Part shown: positions 6,643-12,007 of the stretch, one piece after another
Layout of the letters: each line of letters starts with the position of its first letter
Numbering within the stretch: the first letter of the stretch is position 1
Assembly: GCA_023453725.1 (NCBI GenBank)
Contig: JAEXTB010000281.1
Span: 1-12,007 of the forward strand
Direction of reading: 5' to 3'
Origin: Bacillota bacterium
GTDB taxonomy: Bacteria > Bacillota > Clostridia > Christensenellales > CAG-138
DNA length: 12,007 bases
Program-made: the position numbers and the translations under genes
The notes under the pieces: model-generated
What the model was told of the DNA's origin: nothing
Seen by the model: the letters and a program-made list of their open reading frames with translations, nothing else
The model's database searches: none

Positions 6643-7876
6643 TATGCTTCCTCCCCCTCCGAAGCGCAAGGGAAGGGCACGTTTCGGGAATCTCATCCTT
6701 GATTGCCCCGGCTTTTGCGACCTCCCACTGTGTACGTTCCGTGGCCACAATCATGATGGCGAATATCGCCAACAGGTACCAGGGCCAGGCGCTAAGGCCG
6801 ATAAAGGGCGAAATCCAGCCGAACAGCGGCGCCATCAGCGTTCCGCCCGCATATGCGCTTGCAAGCTGCAGCCCCATCATGCCCTGCGAGTGCTGCGCGC
6901 CAAACAGCTGCGGCGTATCATCCAATAGGGACGGGAAGATGGGCGCGCAGCCAAGTCCGATCAGCAAAAGTCCCGCGATAAGCAGAGTATTGGGCAGCGG
7001 CAGCAATAGGATCAGCACGCCAAATAAAATCATTCCCTCGCCGATGCGCACCAGCATCCGGTCTGAAAGCTTGAGCGCTGCAAACCCTGAGAGAAGCCGC
7101 CCGGCCGTTATGCCTAAGAAAAACATGGACGCCCAGGACGCCGCAATATCCGGCGCGATGCCTTTGACATTTACAAAGAACGTACTTGCCCAAAGTCCTG
7201 TCGCATACTCTGCTGCACAATATGTAAAAAATGCGATGCACATAAACGCTGCGCCCGGACGCCGCAAGAGCACCCTGCGCGGGAGGATTTCTGCATGTAC
7301 ACCGCCTTCCCCAGAAGCGGCAGCCTTCTGCCCGATGCGCTTCCAGAGAGGCAGCGAGCATACTAAAATCCCTACGATACCCAACAGCGTGAGGGATACC
7401 GTCCGGTATGCGCCGTGCCAGAAATTCTTCGTAAGATACAGCGACATAATCATGGGGCCTGCCGTCGCCCCAACGCCCCAGAAGCAATGCAGCCAGTTCA
7501 TGTGATTGGCCTTATAATGGAGCGCAACAAAGTTGTTGAGCGCGGCGTCAACCGTACCCGCCCCCAGGCCAAGCGGAACGGCTAGCAAAAGGATTACCCA
7601 GAACTCCCGCACAAACCCCATGCCCATAAGCGCAAGGGATGTCATCAAAACCGAAACGGCGGTGACAGCACCCGTACCAAATCGCCGGATCATACGCTCC
7701 GAAAGGAGGCTGGAAAGTACCGTTCCGCCCGCGGAAACAATGGATACAATCCCCGCCAAAGGCACCGCAACGCCCAAATCAACATGCGCCACCGGCCATG
7801 CAGCGCCAAGCAGCGAATCCGGCAGGCCCAGCCCGATGAACGCAATATAGATGACCACAAGAAGCAAGCTTGCCAT
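6599..7876 (-). CDS. Major facilitator superfamily transporter
   Basis: This secondary transporter of 425 residues has about twelve hydrophobic segments in two halves, joined by a hydrophilic loop around 190-210. The N-terminus IGLGLPDSLLGAAWP resembles MFS proteins of the sugar or fucose-permease-like type. The segment SERMIRRFGTG (59-69) after the second helix corresponds to MFS motif A. The substrate cannot be read from the sequence. The last 46 residues form a hydrophilic basic tail, part of which overlaps the next gene and may carry no function. The ATG at 7876 is preceded by GGAGG sixteen bases away, longer than usual, and no alternative in-frame start lies between. The divergent AraC-type gene, 152 bp away, is the likely regulator. 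Export of a sugar or drug and import are both possible. Confidence 0.87.
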   Translation of the reverse strand: MASLLLVVIYIAFIGLGLPDSLLGAAWPVAHVDLGVAVPLAGIVSIVSAGGTVLSSLLSERMIRRFGTGAVTAVSVLMTSLALMGMGFVREFWVILLLAVPLGLGAGTVDAALNNFVALHYKANHMNWLHCFWGVGATAGPMIMSLYLTKNFWHGAYRTVSLTLLGIVGILVCSLPLWKRIGQKAAASGEGGVHAEILPRRVLLRRPGAAFMCIAFFTYCAAEYATGLWASTFFVNVKGIAPDIAASWASMFFLGITAGRLLSGFAALKLSDRMLVRIGEGMILFGVLILLLPLPNTLLIAGLLLIGLGCAPIFPSLLDDTPQLFGAQHSQGMMGLQLASAYAGGTLMAPLFGWISPFIGLSAWPWYLLAIFAIMIVATERTQWEVAKAGAIKDEIPETCPSLALRRGRKHNGRNNKADRRKHGY

Positions 7877-8028
7877 AGTATTCTTATAAAAACCTCCGTT
7901 ACAGGATGCATACGATACTCATACTCTATCAGAGTTGCGGGTATTGCGTATATCATATATGTTTGATTCCTGTCATTGTCGTTGCGTTTTTCTTGCAAAT
8001 TGTCTAGACTACATTGTGAGGTAATACC
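7877..8028. promoter_or_regulatory. Divergent control region between the MFS and AraC-type genes
   Basis: This 152-bp region must hold both promoters. A 13-bp dyad (ACTCT-ATC-AGAGT) lies at 7923-7935. TTGCG occurs at 7935-7939, 7944-7948 and 7982-7986. A weak rightward promoter may be TTGCGT at 7982-7987 with TAGACT at 8005-8010, 17 bases apart. On the minus strand TATGAT lies near 7960 without a good -35, which would suit an activator-dependent promoter. All of this is pattern-based. Confidence 0.4.
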
Positions 8029-8778
8029 ATGCGCGAACATGCTCATATTGAAAAAAAGCTTGTGCATATGGCCTTTCTTCAGCGTGAAGACGGGTTTTCC
8101 CACCATGCGTACGACCAGGAACTGCTGCAGTACGAATATGTGCGGGATGGGGATATCCGGGCAGTGGAAGAGGGTGCGCGTATATTCAACGGGAACACTG
8201 TCGGCCATCTTTCGAATGACCCGGTCCGGAACAAGCGCTATCTGTTTGTTGCGGCAACCACAATGGCAACGCGCTTTGCGATAGAGGGCGGCATGCCACA
8301 GGAAACAGCCTACAACTTAAGCGACCTGTTTATCCAGCGCATGGATCTATGCCAGACAGTGGAGGAGATTAACGCGCTTCACCGCGTGATGATGGAGGAA
8401 TTCACGCTGCGCACTGCCAAGCAGAGGCAGTACTGCAAATACCCAAAACCCATCCTGTTGGCGCTCGACTATATCTATCTGCATTTGCATGAGACCATTG
8501 CTGTCACCGAAATCGCCGCGCATGTCGGTCTAAACCGCTCATACCTTTCCACGCTGTTCCAGCGCGAGGTGGGCTTGCCCATCTCCGACTATATCCGTGA
8601 AAAGCGTGTGGAGGCGGCGGAAAACATGCTGAAATTCTCAGACTTTACATTGCAGGAAATCGGAAACTATCTGGCGTTCCACTCACAAAGCCATTTTGTG
8701 AGCGTATTCAAACAGCACACCGGCGCTACGCCCGGCGCTTACCGGCAATCCCATTTCCGTACCATTTGGGGAAAATAA
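8029..8778 (+). CDS. AraC family transcriptional regulator
   Basis: The protein has 249 residues. The C-terminal 100 residues form the AraC/XylS DNA-binding domain with two helix-turn-helix units: about 159-182 (EIAAHVGLNRSYLSTLF) and about 207-231 (LQEIGNYLAFHSQSHFVSVF), followed by the usual TGATPGAYR. The N-terminal part (about 30-140) is not a cupin that I recognise; the stretch NDPVRNKRYLFVAATTMATRFAIEGG resembles the helical N-terminal region of a Clostridia/Bacilli AraC group. GAGGT about seven bases before the ATG supports the start. The gene is divergent from the MFS transporter and probably activates it in response to its substrate or a related sugar. It might also act on the mannoside genes nearby, but nothing proves this. 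No terminator is visible after it. Confidence 0.88.
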   Translation: MREHAHIEKKLVHMAFLQREDGFSHHAYDQELLQYEYVRDGDIRAVEEGARIFNGNTVGHLSNDPVRNKRYLFVAATTMATRFAIEGGMPQETAYNLSDLFIQRMDLCQTVEEINALHRVMMEEFTLRTAKQRQYCKYPKPILLALDYIYLHLHETIAVTEIAAHVGLNRSYLSTLFQREVGLPISDYIREKRVEAAENMLKFSDFTLQEIGNYLAFHSQSHFVSVFKQHTGATPGAYRQSHFRTIWGK

Positions 8779-8857
8779 CCGCGACAGTACGCTTCCATAG
8801 TTCCATTCTCACATCTTTTGCTATCTGTTTCGTGTATAAAACTCTTTTATTGTTGTA
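8779..8857. other. Spacer after the AraC-type gene with no visible terminator
   Basis: AT-rich spacer between the AraC-type stop codon and the MarR promoter. I see no hairpin with a T-run, so AraC transcripts may read into the MarR operon. Confidence 0.4.
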
Positions 8858-8886
8858 TTGACATTCATTGTTTGCAGGGCTACGAT
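8858..8886 (+). promoter_or_regulatory. Sigma-A promoter of the MarR-ABC operon
   Basis: TTGACA at 8858-8863 is a perfect -35 box, the spacer is exactly 17 bases, and TACGAT at 8881-8886 matches the -10 consensus at four of six positions. Transcription should start near 8893, within the palindromes described next. Confidence 0.75.
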
Positions 8887-8913
8887 TAGCATGCTAATTG
8901 TTAGAACGCTAAC
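8885..8913. promoter_or_regulatory. Tandem MarR/SlyA-type operator palindromes
   Basis: A perfect 14-bp palindrome (ATTAGCATGCTAAT, 8885-8898) is followed by GTTAG-AACG-CTAAC at 8900-8913. Both share TTAG-N4-CTAA with centres 15 bp apart. The SlyA consensus TTAGCAAGCTAA differs from the first core at one position. The sites cover the end of the -10 box and the start point, the classic position for repression, and lie directly before the marR-family gene. The likely binding protein is that gene's product. Confidence 0.75.
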
Positions 8914-8934
8914 TTTTAAGGGGGAGGCGATATT

Positions 8935-9363
8935 ATGTCGGTTACGCTGCACGTGGCGCTTTACAATACCTATCATGCACAAAAAAACAGGCTCCGTCCG
9001 GGTATGACGGATATGGGGCTTTCGCCCGGACAGCCCAAGATTTTGAACTTTCTTTCCCGCAGCAACAACTGCATGCAAAAGGACATTGCGGAGGCGCTCG
9101 ACATTGAACCCGCAACGGTGTCCCGCATTTTGAATAATATGGTGGAGGCGGGGCTGGTGCAACGCTCTTGTACGGCTGCCCGAAAGCGCGCCGAATGCAT
9201 CACAATCACCGAAAAGGGCCGAGATTGCTTAGTAAAGTGGCAGCAATTGTGCGCGGATATGGAATCAGCTGCCATGCGCGGCTTTACCCAGGCCGAACGT
9301 GAGCAGTTTTTAGCGTATCTCTGCCGCATGTACGTGAACCTGTCCGGCAAAGCGCTCAACTAA
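8935..9363 (+). CDS. MarR family transcriptional regulator
   Basis: This winged helix-turn-helix dimeric repressor has 142 residues, normal for MarR. The recognition region is QKDIAEALDIEPATVSRILNNMVEAGLVQR (48-77), followed by a basic wing (residues 77-92) and the TEKG turn. The usual DxR motif of the wing is altered here to ARKRAE. The GGGGAGG site seven bases before the ATG fixes the start. Tandem palindromes overlap its own promoter, so it probably represses itself and the two ABC genes until a toxic ligand releases it. The first ABC gene begins 22 bases after its stop, which supports one operon. Confidence 0.9.
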   Translation: MSVTLHVALYNTYHAQKNRLRPGMTDMGLSPGQPKILNFLSRSNNCMQKDIAEALDIEPATVSRILNNMVEAGLVQRSCTAARKRAECITITEKGRDCLVKWQQLCADMESAAMRGFTQAEREQFLAYLCRMYVNLSGKALN

Positions 9364-9385
9364 GCCCAATTTTCTGGAGAATGAC

Positions 9386-11110
9386 GTGTTACAGTATTTT
9401 TTGAAGTATTTCCATAAATATCGCAGTTACTTAACCGGAAGCATACTCTGTGTGACGCTCGAATCCATGTTTGAGCTGATTATTCCGCTGATTATGGCGG
9501 ATATCATTGACATCGGCGTCGCTGCCCGGGACAAACAGTATATCCTGATGAAAAGTCTCGCCATGGTGGGCTGCGCGCTCGCTTCCCTTGTGTTGGGCGC
9601 GCTCTACGCGCGCCTGGGTGCGATCGCAGGGCAGGGGTTTGGCGCGGAGCTGAGAAAAGCGGAGTACCAGAAAGTACAGAGCTTTTCGTTTTCGGATATG
9701 GATCAATTCAGCCACGCTTCCCTGATTACGCGGCTGACCAATGACATTACCGTATTGCAGACCGCCGTCTGCAACGGCATCCGCCCCCTCGTGCGCGGAC
9801 CCGTGCTGATGGTGATGGGGCTGGTCATGACAATCTCCATGAGTCCGCAGCTTGCGCTTGTATTCCTCATCGCCATGCCGATACTGGGCGTCTGCCTCTA
9901 CTGGATTATCCGTAAGCTTGGCCCGGTGTTTGCTGCCATGCAGAAAATGCTCGACAAAGTAAATTCCGTCATACAGGAAAACCTCACAGCCATCCGCACC
10001 GTGAAATCCTACGTGCGGGGAGAGAGCGAATGTAAAAAATTCGGGGAGGCCAACGAAAACCTCCGCTCCGTTTCCGAGCAGGCATTTCATTATGCGGTTT
10101 TGAACATGCCTGCCCTGCAGCTTGTGATGTACGCCACCATTGTGGCCATCCTGTGGTTCGGCGGCAACTTTATAAAAGTCGGAACGATGAAAGTGGGGGA
10201 ACTAACCGGCTTTTTGAGCTATGTCATGCAGATTTTAAACTCGCTGATGATGATCTCCAACGTATTTTTAATGCTCAGCCGCTCGATGACCTCCATCAGC
10301 CGCATCTATGAAGTGATGCATGCCCCCGCCGGCCTTTCCTCCGGCCCAGACTGCAACGCTGTGAATACGGGCGGCATCGAGTTTGCGCATGTGTATTTCA
10401 AATACCGGGAGAGCGCAAAAGAATACGTGCTTTCCGATATCAATTTGAGCATAGAAGCCGGGCAGACGGTAGGTATCATCGGAGGAACCGGTTCCGCAAA
10501 ATCCTCCCTGGTGCAGTTGATCCCGCGGCTCTATGATGTGACCTCCGGCGTTTTAAAAATCGACGGGTGCGATGTGAGGGATTACCCGATTGTACATTTA
10601 AGGGACGCCATCGGCATGGTGCTGCAAAAGAATACGCTGTTTTCGGGAACCATCCGAGAAAACCTGAAATGGGGCGATGAAGACGCCACGCAGGATGCGC
10701 TTGACTGGGCCTGCCATACCGCCTGCGCGGACGAATTTTTGCGCCGGATGCCAAATGGCTACGATACCGTGCTTGGGCAGGGCGGCGTCAACCTTTCCGG
10801 CGGGCAGAAGCAGCGTCTCTGCATTGCCCGGGCGCTATTAAAGCGCCCCCGTATCCTGATATTTGACGATTCCACAAGCGCCGTGGATACCGCAACCGAA
10901 GCGAAGATACGCGAGCGCATGGCGGAAAGCTTAACGGATACGACCAAGATCATCATTACGCAGCGCATCAGTGCTGTTGAACATGCGGATCTGATTGTGG
11001 TGCTCAAAGACGGGAAAGTGAACGGAACGGGCACGCATGAAGCGTTGCTGAACACAAACGCCATTTACCGGGATATGTACGAATTCCAGCGGAAGGGGGC
11101 GATTGCGTAA
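9386..11110 (+). CDS. ABC exporter half-transporter, degenerate ATPase subunit
   Basis: This protein of 574 residues has an N-terminal six-helix exporter domain (about 15-300) and a C-terminal ATPase domain, as in multidrug and lipid exporters. Visible motifs are Walker A GGTGSAKS (366-373), Q-loop Gln414, signature LSGGQ (470-474) and Walker B LIFDD (491-495). The conserved Walker A Gly is Ala371, the catalytic Glu is Asp495, and the H-loop His is Gln526. Such changes mark the subunit with the non-hydrolysing site in heterodimeric exporters such as TM287/288 or BmrCD. Its intact LSGGQ would serve the partner's active site. The start is GTG at 9386 with GGAG six bases upstream. The stop overlaps the next start by one base (TAATG), so the partner is the following gene. 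The substrate is probably a drug-like or hydrophobic compound; the exact one is unknown. Confidence 0.9.
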   Translation: MLQYFLKYFHKYRSYLTGSILCVTLESMFELIIPLIMADIIDIGVAARDKQYILMKSLAMVGCALASLVLGALYARLGAIAGQGFGAELRKAEYQKVQSFSFSDMDQFSHASLITRLTNDITVLQTAVCNGIRPLVRGPVLMVMGLVMTISMSPQLALVFLIAMPILGVCLYWIIRKLGPVFAAMQKMLDKVNSVIQENLTAIRTVKSYVRGESECKKFGEANENLRSVSEQAFHYAVLNMPALQLVMYATIVAILWFGGNFIKVGTMKVGELTGFLSYVMQILNSLMMISNVFLMLSRSMTSISRIYEVMHAPAGLSSGPDCNAVNTGGIEFAHVYFKYRESAKEYVLSDINLSIEAGQTVGIIGGTGSAKSSLVQLIPRLYDVTSGVLKIDGCDVRDYPIVHLRDAIGMVLQKNTLFSGTIRENLKWGDEDATQDALDWACHTACADEFLRRMPNGYDTVLGQGGVNLSGGQKQRLCIARALLKRPRILIFDDSTSAVDTATEAKIRERMAESLTDTTKIIITQRISAVEHADLIVVLKDGKVNGTGTHEALLNTNAIYRDMYEFQRKGAIA

Positions 11111-12007
11111 TGGCAGGCCATGCGTCGCAGGGGAAACCCAAAGACACCTGGAAGACGCTCAAACAGCTCTTCCGGTATGGAAAAAAGCATACGTCCTCGC
11201 TCCTGCTTATTTCGGCGTTGGTCGTCATCAGCGCGGGCGCCAACGTATACGGTACATATTTATTAAAGCCCACCATCAACGACTACATCATTCCCGGTGA
11301 TATCCCGGGGCTTGTGCACATGCTGCTGCTGATGGGTGGCATCTATTTTCTTGGCGTTATCGCCGGATACGGCTATTCCCAGCTGATGGTGAAGACAGCG
11401 CAGAAGATGGTAAGCGAAATCCGGGACGATCTGTTTCGCAAGGTGCAATCGCTCCCCTTAAGCTTTTTTGATGCGCGCACCCATGGCGAGCTGATGAGCC
11501 GATTCACCAACGATATCGATACCATCTCCACCGCGCTCAACAACAGCTTTACGGTGCTGGTGCAGAGCATAATCGTGCTGATTTCCACATTCGCGGTATT
11601 GATCGCGCTCAATTTTGAATTGTCGGTTATCGTGCTGCTTTTCTTTTTCGGCATGTTCCTGTTTTTACGGTACAGCGGCAAAAAGAGCCATGCGTATTTT
11701 TCCCGCCAGCAGAAGTATATGGGCAGCCTCAATGGCTTTATTGAGGAAATGGTGAGCGGGCAAAAGGTTGTCCGCATATTCAACCATGAAGAAAAGGAAC
11801 TTGAGGCGTTTTCCGTCCAGAACGAACAGCTGCGGGAAGCGGGCACCGGAGCCATGACGTATTCGGGGATACTCATTCCCGCAATCGTCAGCATGTGCTA
11901 TTTCAACTTTGCGCTTTCCGCCTGCATCGGTGCGTTTTTTGCGATTTCTGGTCGGATTGACCTAGGCACACTGGCGTCCTATCTTGTCTACGTGCGCCAG
12001 ACGGGCA
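11110..12007 (+). CDS. ABC exporter half-transporter, second subunit (3' truncated by window)
   Basis: The frame is open from ATG at 11110 to the window edge, giving 299 residues of the transmembrane domain. Five or six hydrophobic segments are visible, the first at about 31-53. The sequence FRKVQSLPLSFFDARTHGELMSRFTNDIDTI (111-141) and the later FIEEMVSGQKVVRIFNHEEKE (208-228) are typical coupling regions of type IV ABC exporters. The ATPase domain lies beyond the window. The start overlaps the stop of the first half by one base, and AAGGGGG lies about ten bases upstream. By the usual pattern, this half should carry the intact catalytic Glu and His; that can only be seen in the missing part. 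Confidence 0.87.
   Translation, partial: MAGHASQGKPKDTWKTLKQLFRYGKKHTSSLLLISALVVISAGANVYGTYLLKPTINDYIIPGDIPGLVHMLLLMGGIYFLGVIAGYGYSQLMVKTAQKMVSEIRDDLFRKVQSLPLSFFDARTHGELMSRFTNDIDTISTALNNSFTVLVQSIIVLISTFAVLIALNFELSVIVLLFFFGMFLFLRYSGKKSHAYFSRQQKYMGSLNGFIEEMVSGQKVVRIFNHEEKELEAFSVQNEQLREAGTGAMTYSGILIPAIVSMCYFNFALSACIGAFFAISGRIDLGTLASYLVYVRQTG

Noticed and set aside
6612..7505. A 297-codon plus-strand open frame opposite the MFS gene.
   Set aside because: The opposite strand encodes a clear multi-helix transporter. This frame has no motifs and no plausible RBS, so I treat it as a shadow.
9431..10090. A 219-codon minus-strand open frame inside the first ABC gene.
   Set aside because: It is antisense to conserved ABC exporter sequence and its product is His-rich and featureless.
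11373..11894. A 173-codon minus-strand open frame inside the second ABC gene.
   Set aside because: The plus frame is open to the window edge, starts with a TAATG overlap and encodes typical exporter coupling segments.

Overview
The window looks like chromosomal DNA of a Gram-positive, probably gut-type Clostridia (Bacillota) with moderate to high GC. The evidence is strong purine-rich Shine-Dalgarno sites, near-consensus housekeeping promoters in AT-rich intergenic DNA, a lipoprotein-type solute receptor, and GH2, MATE, AraC and MarR/ABC-exporter genes of Clostridia type. Species cannot be named from the sequence. No rRNA, tRNA, CRISPR array, insertion sequence or phage gene is visible. Eight complete genes and one truncated gene fill nearly all of the window.

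Left part (1-6375): two divergent transcription units face away from a 0.7 kb AT-rich control region. Leftward runs a family 5 ABC substrate-binding lipoprotein with a perfect-consensus promoter about 390 bp upstream of its start, which implies a long structured leader. Rightward runs a cytoplasmic GH2 beta-mannosidase whose stop codon overlaps (ATGA) the start of a MATE-family membrane transporter. The simplest reading is a beta-mannoside uptake and hydrolysis locus: the lipoprotein captures the glycan, permeases presumably lie left of the window, and the mannosidase cleaves it inside the cell. The purpose of the coupled MATE exporter is unclear.

Middle part (6374-8778): a leftward MFS transporter gene overlaps by 44 nt a 70-residue four-cysteine protein that I cannot name. 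This unit ends at an intrinsic terminator whose U-tract overlaps the MATE stop codon. Divergent from the MFS gene is an AraC-type regulator, its likely controller.

Right part (8858-12007): a MarR-family repressor is followed by two tightly packed ABC-exporter half-transporter genes; the second runs off the window. The MarR promoter is a good sigma-A promoter overlaid by two tandem TTAG-N4-CTAA palindromes that match the SlyA/MarR operator type, so autoregulation of the whole operon is likely. The first ABC half has three altered ATPase motifs (Walker A Gly to Ala, catalytic Glu to Asp, H-loop His to Gln). It is therefore expected to be the degenerate subunit of a heterodimeric multidrug-type exporter, with the second half as the catalytic partner.

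No clearly new system is evident. The points most worth a second look are the four-Cys small protein, the long leader of the lipoprotein gene, the mannosidase-MATE coupling, the tandem MarR operators and the degenerate ABC half.
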